From NCBI RefSeq assembly GCF_947648125.1, contig NZ_CANSMR010000017.1, positions 62,001 through 126,000 on the forward strand: 64,000 bases of DNA, read 5' to 3'. This DNA is from an uncultured Bradyrhizobium sp. Its GTDB lineage: Bacteria; Pseudomonadota; Alphaproteobacteria; Rhizobiales; Xanthobacteraceae. The position numbers were made by a program, and so were the translations under genes. Below, piece by piece: positions 1 through 8,143 of the stretch; the first letter of the stretch is position 1; every line of letters begins with the position of its first letter. The notes under the pieces were generated by a model that saw nothing but the letters and a program-made list of their open reading frames with translations, searched no databases and had not been told where the DNA came from.

Positions 1-288
1 ACACCGTTCTATTGGCGCGTGCATGTGTTCGGGACGAAGGGATCCGCAGAGGTGCTCGACGAAGGGACGATGGTGCTACGGAAATCCGGCGAGGCGGCTG
101 CGACGACGCGCTATCCGGCGGTCAACACGCTCACCGCGGAACTTGCGGCCTTTGCCGACGCGGTCGAACGCAGACAGCCGTTCCCCGTGCCCGAAGCAGA
201 TGTGCTGGCGACGCTCTCCGCGTTCGAAGCCGCGTTGCAGTCGATGCAGTCTGGACATCCGGTTGCCTGCCATATGGCATACCAGTGA
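1..288 (+). CDS. Gfo/Idh/MocA-family oxidoreductase, C-terminal fragment
   Basis: The reading frame is open from the left edge of the window, so only the last 95 residues are visible. The visible part reads as the C-terminal alpha/beta domain of NAD(P)-dependent sugar or inositol dehydrogenases: a strand containing VFGTKGSAEV, then a closing helix with LAAFADAVERRQPFPV, the usual end of this family. The Rossmann domain lies outside the window. The stop is 6 bases before a GntR regulator on the same strand, so the two are probably co-transcribed and the regulator may control this catabolic gene. Family assignment is fairly secure; the substrate is unknown. Confidence 0.7.
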   Translation, partial: TPFYWRVHVFGTKGSAEVLDEGTMVLRKSGEAAATTRYPAVNTLTAELAAFADAVERRQPFPVPEADVLATLSAFEAALQSMQSGHPVACHMAYQ

Positions 289-294
289 TCCGCC

Positions 295-1050
295 ATGTCT
301 GAACAACCGGAGAGGGCGAGATCGTCCCGCTACCGCGACATCGCCACCGGGCTGCAGAAGGACATCCGTCTCGGCACTTACGCGGTCGGCAATCTGCTGC
401 CGACCGAAACCGAGTTGATGGCGAGCTATCAGGCGAGCCGCCAGACCGTGCGCGAGGCGCTGCGCATCCTGATCGACCAGGGCCTGATCGTGCGCCGCGC
501 CGGCCTCGGTTCGGTGGTGATCGCCTCCGAACCGCCGGTGCTGTTCACCCACAGCGTCAAGTCGCTCGGCGAGTGGCTGCGCTATTCCAATGAGACCTAC
601 CGCGACGTGGTTGGCAGCAGCGACATCGTCGCCGACCGCAAGCTGGCTGCGCTCCTGAAATGCGAGCCCGGCAAGAGCTGGTTCCTGATCGAGGCCGTGC
701 GCCGCTCCGACCAGTTCGCCGCTCCGCTCGGCTGGACCGAGATCTACGTGTTGCGCCGGTTCGCCGATGTCGTGACCCGCAGCGACCACGGCCGCACCCC
801 GGTGCACGAGCAGATCGCCAAGATGTACGGCCAGGTCACCGAGCGCGCACAGATGGAAATCTTCGTGCGCGGCATGCCGGCGCCGATCGCCAAGGCCCTC
901 GGCGTTAAGACCGGATCGCCGGCGCTCACCGTGGTACGCCGCTACTACGGCCTGCGCGAGGAACTGTTCGAGGTCACCATCACCACGCACCCGGAAGGGC
1001 GCTACACCTACACGATGGATATGCAGCGCTCGCTGCGGCCGAAGCTCTAG
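295..1050 (+). CDS. GntR-family transcriptional regulator with UTRA domain (HutC type)
   Basis: This 251-residue protein has an N-terminal winged helix (about residues 10-75; helix-turn-helix around LPTETELMASYQASRQTVRE) followed by a UTRA ligand-binding domain (about 90-245), the HutC/FarR subfamily layout. Such proteins bind operator DNA and release it when a small metabolite binds the UTRA domain. It follows a Gfo/Idh/MocA oxidoreductase by 6 bases, which suggests control of a sugar- or polyol-type catabolic operon whose other genes lie to the left of the window. The effector cannot be told from the sequence. The ATG start directly after the upstream stop fits translational coupling. Confidence 0.88.
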   Translation: MSEQPERARSSRYRDIATGLQKDIRLGTYAVGNLLPTETELMASYQASRQTVREALRILIDQGLIVRRAGLGSVVIASEPPVLFTHSVKSLGEWLRYSNETYRDVVGSSDIVADRKLAALLKCEPGKSWFLIEAVRRSDQFAAPLGWTEIYVLRRFADVVTRSDHGRTPVHEQIAKMYGQVTERAQMEIFVRGMPAPIAKALGVKTGSPALTVVRRYYGLREELFEVTITTHPEGRYTYTMDMQRSLRPKL

Positions 1051-1171
1051 ATTCTAGTTTTGACGCGTTTTCTTCACGCGAACCGGTGTCCACTTCGCTC
1101 GAAAACGCTCTGGCTTTTGTGGAGACGCGTTGTCTTGACGCGAGCCGGAAGCCGCTTCGCTTGAAATCGCG
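1051..1171. repeat. Two copies of dispersed repeat D (TTCACGCGAACCGG family)
   Basis: Two adjacent copies of a roughly 55-base repeat with the core TCTTCACGCGAACCGG followed by a CACTTCGCT/GAAAACGC segment; the second copy is diverged. Related copies lie near 9452, 16030, 50550 and 54690. The first copy directly follows the GntR stop codon and may act as a transcript end. These look like non-autonomous intergenic repeats typical of Bradyrhizobium. Confidence 0.7.
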
Positions 1172-1303
1172 CTAGCGCGCCCGGGCCAGATGCGTGCTGC
1201 TGGCAGAGGTATGTGCCATCTGCGGGGTGCCGCTCACACCCCAGACCACGACCGCGATCAGCGCGGCCGCCCAGACATATGGCACAGCATTCAGCTTCTT
1301 CAT
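1172..1303 (-). CDS. Small predicted membrane or exported protein (43 aa)
   Basis: The frame encodes a 43-residue peptide starting MKKLNAVPYVW, with one hydrophobic segment (about residues 8-22, rich in A, V, I and W) and a short Ser/Thr-rich tail. Codon third positions are mostly G or C, as in neighbouring genes. The frame extends upstream to position 1378, but the MKK start gives a typical N-terminus; GGGGA lies about 11 bases before it. No family is recognised. It could be a small membrane peptide or a chance frame. Confidence 0.4.
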   Translation of the reverse strand: MKKLNAVPYVWAAALIAVVVWGVSGTPQMAHTSASSTHLARAR

Positions 1304-1379
1304 TTCCGAGATCATCCCCAACGTCTCAGGAGCACAGATGAATCTTACGACCTTAATCGCCAGCGTCTCACCAGGCACC

Positions 1380-1662
1380 CGTCCTTCACAACGCTACTAA
1401 GGTTAGACCTTGTCGGTTTCAGGACGTCTTCGTGCGAATCCGGAAATGATTTCGTGGGAACCGGGCCCTCTCATCCGAATTGATGAGACCGAGGTCTCGA
1501 CGGCTTCGGCGCTCGCTACAAGGCCGGAGAATTTCCTGCTTAAATTTGAGTCAGATGCACAACAAACGTTCCAAAGACCGCCCGCTGAATTCTTTTTGAT
1601 TGTCCGCCGGACTCCGGCCGTGGCATCAGGGCCTGTGACACTGCGATGACAAGGGTTCTCCC
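1380..1662. other. Intergenic stretch without a supported gene
   Basis: About 280 bases between two small genes. Frames that cross it lack a ribosome binding site and have neutral codon use, for example the one from 1410. No repeat, hairpin or promoter stands out. Confidence 0.5.
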
Positions 1663-1839
1663 GTGACTGCCCAACCGGCCAAACCGCACGGCGGCTCCCG
1701 CCGCCACTCCAAGGAAACCCAGGACGAGGTCGCGCGGTCGCTGGAACGGGAGCTGCAGTTCCTGGCGGAAGAGCGCCAGGAGCGCGCCCTCCGGCTCGGC
1801 CTCGACTTCGCAGCCAAGACGCCGAAGACCGACCACTAG
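1663..1839 (+). CDS. Small hypothetical charged protein (58 aa)
   Basis: A 58-codon frame starts at GTG 1663, with AAGGG about 7 bases upstream. The product is basic at the start (AKPHGGSRRHSKETQDEVAR) and then a predicted amphipathic helix rich in Glu, Arg and Leu (LERELQFLAEERQERALRLG), with no signal peptide or membrane segment. G/C-rich third positions support coding. No family is recognised. It could be a small cytoplasmic helical protein; function unknown. Confidence 0.5.
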   Translation: MTAQPAKPHGGSRRHSKETQDEVARSLERELQFLAEERQERALRLGLDFAAKTPKTDH

Positions 1840-1919
1840 GCGCGCTGCCGCGACTTGCTTCGCGGACGCTGCACCGGCGCGGCCGCAAATTCCGATTCAA
1901 CTGTCAAGCAGCTTGTCCG

Positions 1920-2270
1920 GTGTCATCACCCGCGCATACGGGTGATCAAGTGTGTGAGGCACAGCTCCACCACGTCGTCCTGGCGAAAGCCAGGACCCAT
2001 AACCACCGCATTCCGTGATGAACGGGATCGCGGCCCCAGCACGCACAACAATTGAGATTCGGGGTAATAGGTCCTGGCTTTCGCCAGGACGACACCGATT
2101 GTGTGGCACGGCTGCATCCACAATCGTCGTCCCTGCGAAAGCAGGGACCCATAACCACAGGATCGTGTTGTTGAAGGGAGAGCCGTGGCCCCAGCGGCGC
2201 GCAACAATCACCCTCGGTGGTTATGGGTCCCGGCCCCGGTGCGCAATTGCGCACTAGGCCGGGACGACAC
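1920..2270. repeat. Cluster of palindromic intergenic repeats (family A, two units, plus a short dyad)
   Basis: A short dyad with TCATCACCCGCGCAT sits at about 1922-1951. Then come two units of repeat family A. Each unit has an outer arm with the core GTCCTGGCGAAAGCCAGGAC or its variant GTCCCTGCGAAAGCAGGGAC, followed by CCATAACCAC, and ends with the same sequence inverted (1973-2094 and about 2123-2269). The inside of each unit carries a GTGGCCCCAGCG-type segment. The whole unit can fold into a long hairpin. The 170 bases after it, to the next gene end, show nothing further. Confidence 0.85.
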
Positions 2271-2439
2271 TGAATTTATGGCGCTGCTTGTGGATCACGC
2301 TTCCGCGTTCTTGCGACATCCTTGTCCGAGTTTTGCATTTTGTTTCGCCCTCTCTCTTGAACAGAGGGCGCAGGAAAGCCGGGTGCGTGCACACATCACC
2401 GTCATTGCACCGTGCGCGCCGCCTCAAAATGACGAATCG

Positions 2440-3996
2440 CTATTGCCCGCCCTGCGCTTCGCCATCGACCTGCACATCATGGCCGAAGCGATCCTTGCCG
2501 CTGAGCCTGGCCTTGCCGCCGTCGAACGTGAGCAGCCATCTGCGGTCGGTATCGCCGCCGACCAGACGCAGATCGATCGCAAGCGTCTCAGCGGTCTGCC
2601 ACGTCCCCTTCAGCGCCATCACGCCGAGTGGCGTTGGCTGGCCGAGACGGTAGGTGCCGTCGAGCCCGATCGGTCCCGCCAACTTGACTACCGGCCGCGC
2701 CGCATCCGGCGTCGCCGTTTCCAGCTCATAGTGCGGGGACGGATCGGTCAGATACAGCGTCAGCGCCCGCAGATTGAGGCCGTTGGCCCGGAAGCCCCAT
2801 GTCTTGCCCGAGATGGCCGCCGCGGTCTCGGGCACAGCGCCGACCGCCGACGGCTTTTCCGTCGCGCTATCGCGCAGCGCCGCGGCAAGCTGATTGCCGC
2901 CGGCGGAGTTCACCGGCAGCGCCGTGTCGGACTTGACGGCGCCGGAAATGTCGTCGGCCATCCTGCCGAACGAGCAGTAGTCGCGTGCGGTCACGACCGT
3001 GACGATGTCGAGCGTGGGGAGGATCATGATCAGCTGGCAGCGGTCGCCGACCGCCATGAAGGCCTGCTGCTTCGGCATCACCCAGAAGAAATTGGCGTAG
3101 CGCAGGGATGGATCGAACGAGGCGTGCATGTCCGTCGTCGCGTGCCTGATGCGATCGACCCAGCCGGACGGCAGCAGCCGCTGCCCCTCCCATTCGCCGT
3201 CATGCAGATAGAGCAGCCCGATCTTGGCGGCGTCGCGCGGCGCGAGCAGGAGCCCGCCGCCGCCTTGCGTCAGTCCCGGCCCGATGCTGTGCCAGTACGG
3301 CGCGGCAATCCCCAGCGGGCGAAACAATTTCGTCACCGCATAGTCCCGCGCGCTCACGCCGGTGAGCTTGTCGATGATCGCAGCCAGCAGCTGCGGATTG
3401 CCGGTGTTGTAGTAGAACGCCTCGCCCGGCGCATTCGCCATCGGACGGTCCAGGATGAACTGGATCGCATCGGGGCTGCGCCCCCATTCGATCAGCGAGT
3501 CCGGCCTGCCGCCCTCGACGCCCTCCGTCCAGGCCATCCCCGAGGTCATGTCGAGCATGGTCTGGATCGTGATCGCCCGTTTGCGGTCATCGAGTTTGGC
3601 GATGGTGCGGTCGCCAAAGAAATCCACCATGCGATGGTCGAGGCTATCGAGCACCTTGTCCTTGAGCAGCATCGCGACCAGCGTGCCGGTCACCGCCTTG
3701 GTGGCGGAATTGATCAGATGCGGGATCTCCGGCGTGTACGGCGCGTAGTAAGCGTCGAGCACGATCCGGCCATGACGCGCAATCAGGAGACTATCGAAAC
3801 TGTGAGCCGCGCCAAAGTTGACGAGCCGCGCCAGCGCAGCGGAATCCATCCCCTGCTCTTCCGGCGTCGAACTCTGCCACTGCCGGGTCGGCCACGCCCG
3901 ATCGCCGGCCCCTTCTGCGCGGGCTGCGCCTGACAAGGCCGTGGCTGCGAGCAGCCCCCCGCTCAGGATCGATACGGCCAGTCGCTTGAGATGCAT
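2440..3996 (-). CDS. Serine hydrolase of the beta-lactamase / class C penicillin-binding-protein fold, exported
   Basis: Starting at ATG 3996, the 518-residue protein has a signal peptide (MHLKRLAVSILS..., cleavage near ARA-EG) and a beta-lactamase-like domain. The catalytic SxxK is S97-A-T-K100, and a YNTGN segment matches the YxN motif. The C-terminal 120 residues after the catalytic domain form an extra beta-rich extension. The family includes esterases, D-aminopeptidases and DD-peptidases, so periplasmic ester or amide hydrolysis is likely but the substrate is unknown. An upstream GTG at 4023 would add nine residues before the signal peptide and is less likely. It is not expected to be a resistance beta-lactamase. 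Confidence 0.85.
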   Translation of the reverse strand: MHLKRLAVSILSGGLLAATALSGAARAEGAGDRAWPTRQWQSSTPEEQGMDSAALARLVNFGAAHSFDSLLIARHGRIVLDAYYAPYTPEIPHLINSATKAVTGTLVAMLLKDKVLDSLDHRMVDFFGDRTIAKLDDRKRAITIQTMLDMTSGMAWTEGVEGGRPDSLIEWGRSPDAIQFILDRPMANAPGEAFYYNTGNPQLLAAIIDKLTGVSARDYAVTKLFRPLGIAAPYWHSIGPGLTQGGGGLLLAPRDAAKIGLLYLHDGEWEGQRLLPSGWVDRIRHATTDMHASFDPSLRYANFFWVMPKQQAFMAVGDRCQLIMILPTLDIVTVVTARDYCSFGRMADDISGAVKSDTALPVNSAGGNQLAAALRDSATEKPSAVGAVPETAAAISGKTWGFRANGLNLRALTLYLTDPSPHYELETATPDAARPVVKLAGPIGLDGTYRLGQPTPLGVMALKGTWQTAETLAIDLRLVGGDTDRRWLLTFDGGKARLSGKDRFGHDVQVDGEAQGGQ

Positions 3997-4102
3997 GGCA
4001 TGCTCGGCCTCATTTCCGCCCACGACAATAAGCGCACTGGTATATGTTTCCAGTCGTTTTCAGAGCGCATTTCTTGCAATTCATTTCCGGTGAGGCGCTG
4101 TC

Positions 4103-4729
4103 ATGACGCTGATCGATGGCTTGGGTTACCTGGCGTCGGCTCTTGTGTTGCTGACGTTCTGCATGAGCACGATGTTGAGCCTGCGCACCGTCGCGATATT
4201 CAGCAATCTGGCATTCATCAGCTATGGATTGGGCGACCGGATCTACCCGGTGCTCATCCTGCACATCATTCTGCTGCCGCTGAACGTGGTGTTGCTGTTC
4301 CAGATGGTTCGGCTGCTTCGGAAGGCCAGGCGCGCTGCAGCGACGGACCTTTCTCCGAGCTGGCTGCAACCGTTCATGCGACCGAAGCACATCAAGGTAG
4401 GAGAAACGATCTTCAGGAAAGGCGATGACGCCGACCTGCTCTACATGGTCGTATCGGGCGAGGTCAGGTTTCCCGAGATCGATCGCGAGGTCTCGGCGGG
4501 CGAGTTGTTCGGAGAGATTGGACTGTTCTCACTCGAGCGACGACGCACGCAGACTGCCCTGGCAGCGACCGATGTGGATTTGCTGTCGATCAGCGAGGGC
4601 GCACTGATGAAGCTGTGCGAACGCAATCCAGGACTGTCGCTGTATTTCCTGCGGCTGACGGCAACCCGGATGACGGAAAACGCAGCCCGCGCAATCGCGG
4701 TTGCCGCGGCAACGCCCAATCCGGCGTAA
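4103..4729 (+). CDS. Membrane protein with C-terminal cyclic-nucleotide-binding (CNB) domain
   Basis: The 208-residue product has two or three hydrophobic segments in residues 1-75, then a cNMP-binding fold (about 95-195). The phosphate-binding-cassette region is partly kept: GELFGEIGLFS matches the conserved FGE, followed by RRRTQTALAATDVDLL where the Arg and Thr/Ala of the pocket sit. There is no helix-turn-helix after the CNB domain, so it is not a Crp/Fnr regulator. The N-terminal segments resemble small YgjV-type membrane modules. Start ATG has GGTGAGG about 9 bases upstream. Probably a membrane-tethered nucleotide or voltage-independent sensor; role unknown. Confidence 0.75.
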   Translation: MTLIDGLGYLASALVLLTFCMSTMLSLRTVAIFSNLAFISYGLGDRIYPVLILHIILLPLNVVLLFQMVRLLRKARRAAATDLSPSWLQPFMRPKHIKVGETIFRKGDDADLLYMVVSGEVRFPEIDREVSAGELFGEIGLFSLERRRTQTALAATDVDLLSISEGALMKLCERNPGLSLYFLRLTATRMTENAARAIAVAAATPNPA

Positions 4730-4759
4730 AGCGCCGGGGCACCGCGTCGTTTGCCAGTG

Positions 4760-4873
4760 TTACGGCGCGGACGACGCCGCCAGGCTCGGCAGCGGCGCGA
4801 ACTGCATCTCTGCAACGGCCGAGCCGGCGTAAGCACTGGCGATCAGGATCATGACTCGAATGGCGACGAACAT
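4760..4873 (-). CDS. Very short predicted exported or membrane peptide (37 aa)
   Basis: A 37-codon frame begins ATG 4873 behind a near-perfect Shine-Dalgarno (GAGGAGG, 4 bases from the start). The peptide MFVAIRVMILIASAYAGSAV has one hydrophobic segment ending in a possible signal-peptidase site (Ala-Tyr-Ala), then a short tail rich in Ala, Ser and Pro. It lies on the strand opposite the CNB-domain gene. The ribosome binding site is the main evidence. No family is recognised. Confidence 0.5.
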   Translation of the reverse strand: MFVAIRVMILIASAYAGSAVAEMQFAPLPSLAASSAP

Positions 4874-5095
4874 GGTGCCTCCTCAGTCTTCTTGTTGGTC
4901 TCTTGATGCCAGAGAGTTCTTTCCCGCCGGTGAGGAAAGCTGGTTGCCGCAACCTTGAAAGCATTGGTAAGCGAGCCGTTTACGCACGCTCCCGTTCATG
5001 AGTTGGGAACCGTATCGGCCGATCGGCCCGAGCGCTAAACGCGCGGTTCACCGCCGCCGGGCATTGTTCGCCTCAATCAAGAAGGCGCAATCACA

Positions 5096-5368
5096 ATGCC
5101 GATTTTCAGGACGATCCTTGTTGTCGTATCGATTTTTCTTGCCGGTTTGTACGTCTACGATACCTGCCGCAGCGACTGGCTCACCATGCCGGCATCGGTG
5201 AACGATATCTTTGCGCGACGATGGCCGGAACCAGATGAATTTCGCGGCACGGCTCCCGCCGTCGCCACCCTCGCCGCCGCCGCGACGCCGGCCGCGCGCG
5301 TTAGGGAAACGTTTGCGATGTTCATCCCTAGGGACGCGCGACGCCACACGATGCAGCGCAGCCTTTAA
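5096..5368 (+). CDS. Small single-pass membrane protein, hypothetical (90 aa)
   Basis: The product starts with a hydrophobic helix (about residues 5-20, ILVVVSIFLAGLYVY), followed by a mainly polar, Ala-rich tail with RRWPEPDEF and a basic C-terminus. AAGGCG lies 8 bases before the ATG. It converges with the ATP-grasp gene, with only 9 bases between the stops. It could be a membrane-anchored small protein or an uncleaved signal-anchor peptide. No known family is recognised. Confidence 0.5.
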   Translation: MPIFRTILVVVSIFLAGLYVYDTCRSDWLTMPASVNDIFARRWPEPDEFRGTAPAVATLAAAATPAARVRETFAMFIPRDARRHTMQRSL

Positions 5369-5377
5369 CGCTCCGAT

Positions 5378-6412
5378 TCAGCCCAGAGATACGCCGGCCT
5401 TGGCGCGGCTGATCCCGAGCGTCAGGATGCGATTCAACAGAACCGGGTAGTCCAGTCCGTCATGCCCCGCGGCGGTCGCGAACTCCTGGCTCTTGGCGAT
5501 TTCGGGGTTGGGATTGGCTTCAATGAAATACGGCACGCCATTGGTGGACAGGCGGAAGTCGATGCGCGCGTAGCCATCGAGCCCCAAGGTCCGGTAGATG
5601 CGCTTCGCCAGCCGTTGAATATGGGCTGATAGTTCCGGCGTCAGGTCCTCGGCCGGGCCATCCGCAATTCCGATGCGCTCCTGATAGCTGGTGTCGTGCT
5701 TGACCTTTTCGGTGGCGATCTGGCGCGCAGCGGGGCCACCCATGCTGCCGAACTTCAATTCCCAAACCGGCAGGACCCGCAGCCTGTTGTTGCCGATCAC
5801 ACCGACATAGAGTTCACGTCCCTCGATGAACTGCTCGGCGATCGCGGCCGTTCCGATCCGTTCGTGGATGAAGGCAACGCGCTCCGCGAGCTTCTCGTCG
5901 GTATCGACGATCGACGCCTGCGAGATACCGAGCGATCCATCGCTGCTCAGGCTCTTGACGATCAGCGGCAGCGCAAGCCGCGGCGGCCGCTTGACCTTGC
6001 GGCGCATCGGGAACACGGCGAAGGCCGGCACCGGGATACGGCGGTGATGCACCAGCGTCTTGGACAGATCCTTGCCGCGCGCCAGGATCAGGCCGCGCGG
6101 GTTGCACCCGGTATAGGGGATCTTCATCAGCTCGAGATAGCTCGCGATATGCTGGTCATACACGACGTCGTAGTGAAACTCCTCCAGCAGCGTGAACACC
6201 ACGTGCGGCTTGAAGCCCTCGATCTCGTCGCGGACCGGCTTGATTTCCTCTTGCACGCCGAGCGGACGAACGTCGTGACCGGCCGCACGCAGGGTGCTCA
6301 CCACGTCGTATTCGGTTTTCCACTCGTTGATTTCCCGCGCGGAGTATCCGTCGCTGGAGTCCGGCGGCACACAGTCCGGGTGCATCAGCACCAGAATGCG
6401 AAAGTGTTTCAT
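5378..6412 (-). CDS. ATP-grasp ligase, D-alanine-D-alanine-ligase-like
   Basis: A 344-residue ATP-grasp enzyme. The N-terminal domain (to about residue 110) carries HPDCVPP and EEFHYDVVYDQHIASYLEL, resembling the Ddl lid; the central ATP domain has PLIVKSLSSDGSLGIS and a metal-binding end ARIDFR...FIEANPNPEI, in which Asp, Glu and Asn would hold magnesium. Such enzymes join a carboxyl-phosphate to an amine. The start at 6412 overlaps the upstream metallopeptidase stop as ATGA, so the two are translationally coupled. It lacks clear Ddl-specific residues, and Ddl for the cell wall is normally in the dcw cluster, so a dedicated peptide or amino acid ligation is more likely. Substrate unknown. 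Confidence 0.82.
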   Translation of the reverse strand: MKHFRILVLMHPDCVPPDSSDGYSAREINEWKTEYDVVSTLRAAGHDVRPLGVQEEIKPVRDEIEGFKPHVVFTLLEEFHYDVVYDQHIASYLELMKIPYTGCNPRGLILARGKDLSKTLVHHRRIPVPAFAVFPMRRKVKRPPRLALPLIVKSLSSDGSLGISQASIVDTDEKLAERVAFIHERIGTAAIAEQFIEGRELYVGVIGNNRLRVLPVWELKFGSMGGPAARQIATEKVKHDTSYQERIGIADGPAEDLTPELSAHIQRLAKRIYRTLGLDGYARIDFRLSTNGVPYFIEANPNPEIAKSQEFATAAGHDGLDYPVLLNRILTLGISRAKAGVSLG

Positions 6413-7437
6413 AGCGCGATCCATTTCCGGCGCGACGGGCCGAACAGCGCGTGCATGGTCTTGGCTGTCAGCAGGATGGTGAAGTTGGTCACCAGCTTCT
6501 GCTCAGGGCCGACGGCACGCAGATTGAGCTCGCGGCAGCGCGAGATCATGTCGTCGAGCACGGCATCGAGCGTCAGCTGGTTCTCGCCGGTCCACCGCGC
6601 GACCAGCTGCCTGATCTGGGCGCGGTGCCGCCTGATGAAGACCGCGGCCGGCGGCTGCCGCCGATGCCGCGGATCGGCGGAGAACAGCTTCGACAGATCG
6701 CGGTCGTAGGTCTTCGGCGGCGTGAACGCATAGAACGCCTGCTTCTTCTTGTAGTGTTCGCCGAGCGTCTGTTTGAGCGTATGCAGCGGATCGACCCGCT
6801 CCCGCGTCGTGAGCAATGGCCGGTTGCCGGCGATCTCGCCCATCAACTCGTCGACATATTCGAGCTTCTTCAGCGCCGGCCAGCCGGCATACCGCGTCCG
6901 CCAGTTCGAGCGGGGCCGCAGCCACACCGCGAAGGTCTCGGCGAAATCCTCGTCGGGATGGCTCTGCGCGTACCACAGCCTGAGATGCTGGACATAATTG
7001 CGGCTGGCCGGATTGGGCCGGTAGTAGCGCGGATAATGTTGCGACGACGGGCCGAACAGCTGTTGCCAGCGCCGGCGGCGTTGCAACTGGTAGCCGTGCT
7101 GTATGGCATGCCCCGCCTCGTGGCGGAGAATGGCCATGCACTCGGACCACGAGGCGCCCTCGACGTCGAGCATCATCTTCTTCTCGAGCTTCATCAGGCG
7201 GGGATGGGCGAGATAGAACGGAATGGCGATACCGGGCACATCGGCCGGGCTGAACCATTCGCTCGAGATCCATGCGTGCGGCCGCAGCCGGATCCCCCGC
7301 TCTTCGAGCTCTTCGTAGAGCGTGCTGACACAATCCGCGAGCCAGGTGCCTTCGACCGCAACCCTCAGACTGCTGAGGCGCTGCTCGAGCAACTGCGCAT
7401 CCGTGAGCTTCTCCCAGGCAAATTTGCGACGCGGCAT
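6409..7437 (-). CDS. Putative zinc metallopeptidase (HEAGH), coupled to the ATP-grasp ligase
   Basis: A 342-residue protein with no signal peptide. The zinc motif HEAGH is at residues 106-110 in the context MAILRHEAGHAIQHG, and a likely third ligand lies downstream in DEDFAETF (residues 162-169), the spacing of gluzincin-type enzymes. The region between is Arg/Tyr-rich (RRRRWQQLFGPSSQHYPRYY). It precedes the ATP-grasp gene in a two-gene operon with a 4-base overlap. A peptidase and a peptide-forming enzyme encoded together suggest a peptide modification or recycling pathway; no small precursor gene is obvious. The upstream 245 bases (7438-7682) hold no supported gene. Confidence 0.75.
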   Translation of the reverse strand: MPRRKFAWEKLTDAQLLEQRLSSLRVAVEGTWLADCVSTLYEELEERGIRLRPHAWISSEWFSPADVPGIAIPFYLAHPRLMKLEKKMMLDVEGASWSECMAILRHEAGHAIQHGYQLQRRRRWQQLFGPSSQHYPRYYRPNPASRNYVQHLRLWYAQSHPDEDFAETFAVWLRPRSNWRTRYAGWPALKKLEYVDELMGEIAGNRPLLTTRERVDPLHTLKQTLGEHYKKKQAFYAFTPPKTYDRDLSKLFSADPRHRRQPPAAVFIRRHRAQIRQLVARWTGENQLTLDAVLDDMISRCRELNLRAVGPEQKLVTNFTILLTAKTMHALFGPSRRKWIAL

Positions 7438-7682
7438 AGGCTTCCAAAGTCAAAAACAAACCGGAATCGGGATGGTGTCATAGGTTGCCGCCGGCAACAA
7501 CCGCTGGGCTTTTGCGCCAGGCTCCGGTCCGTGCCGCTATGTGCCAGCCCCGCCGCCGTGCTTCAGCCGCAGATCGGCAGGACGCCGAGAGCCCGGGCCA
7601 TGGCCCAGATCGCCGCAGGGACAGCTTCGCGCCTTCTGCTATGATTGGGCCGTTTCCGGGCAAGGTTCTTTGAGGGGGCGAC

Positions 7683-8123
7683 ATGGATGATCGGCGGCGG
7701 CGGCTGCTATTTCACGGCATGGCTTTGTTCCTGATCGGGCTGTTGACCGGCCTCATCGAGCAGCACTTCAACAATGTGCGGATGGCGCTCGCAGCGCATC
7801 TCGAGGGCGTGATGAACGGTACGTTCCTGCTCGCGGTCGGCGCGATCTGGAGCGAGGTCAGGCTGTCGCCCCGCGCGAGCGTCGCAGCCTACTGGGCGCT
7901 GCTGTGCGGAACGTACGGCAACTGGGCCGTGACGACGCTCGCTGCCGTTCTCGGGACCGGCGCGCTGTCGCCGATCACGGCGGCCGGGCGTGGCGCCGCG
8001 CCGTGGCAGGAAACGCTGGTGACCATAGGATTCGTCTTGATCGGCCTTGCGATCATCGCAGCATCGATCTTGCTGTTGTGGGGGCTGCGCGGCAAGGCTG
8101 CGCTTTCCCGTGACGCGAGATAG
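7683..8123 (+). CDS. HabB / styrene-oxide-isomerase-like four-helix membrane protein
   Basis: The 146-residue protein has four predicted membrane helices (about 10-27, 43-60, 65-90, 115-137) and the family signature RRLLFHG near the start (His11) and AALAAHLEGVMNG (His39, Glu41, Asn45). Hydroxylaminobenzene mutase (HabB) and styrene oxide isomerase share this signature; in the isomerase a histidine of this kind binds haem b. GAGGGGG is well placed before the ATG. A role in isomerising an epoxide or hydroxylamine at the membrane is possible, but no styrene or nitroarene genes are adjacent, so the substrate is open. Confidence 0.72.
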   Translation: MDDRRRRLLFHGMALFLIGLLTGLIEQHFNNVRMALAAHLEGVMNGTFLLAVGAIWSEVRLSPRASVAAYWALLCGTYGNWAVTTLAAVLGTGALSPITAAGRGAAPWQETLVTIGFVLIGLAIIAASILLLWGLRGKAALSRDAR

Positions 8124-8143
8124 CTTCTCCTGACTTCCCGTCG

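Noticed and set aside
1410-1649. A 79-codon frame after the small membrane protein
   Set aside because: No start signal and neutral codon use. It stops before the better-supported GTG frame at 1663.
1920-2270. A CRISPR array, suggested by several similar repeats in a row
   Set aside because: Units are inverted, of unequal spacing and without unique spacers of constant length. They match dispersed repeats elsewhere in the window.
2185-3933. A 582-codon frame on the plus strand opposite the beta-lactamase-fold gene
   Set aside because: It is antisense to a gene with clear SxxK and YxN motifs, has low-complexity Arg/Asp-rich content and no start signal.
5378-6412. A dedicated cell-wall D-Ala-D-Ala ligase (ddl)
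   Set aside because: Ligase fold and magnesium residues fit, but cell-wall neighbours are missing and the gene is coupled to a metallopeptidase.
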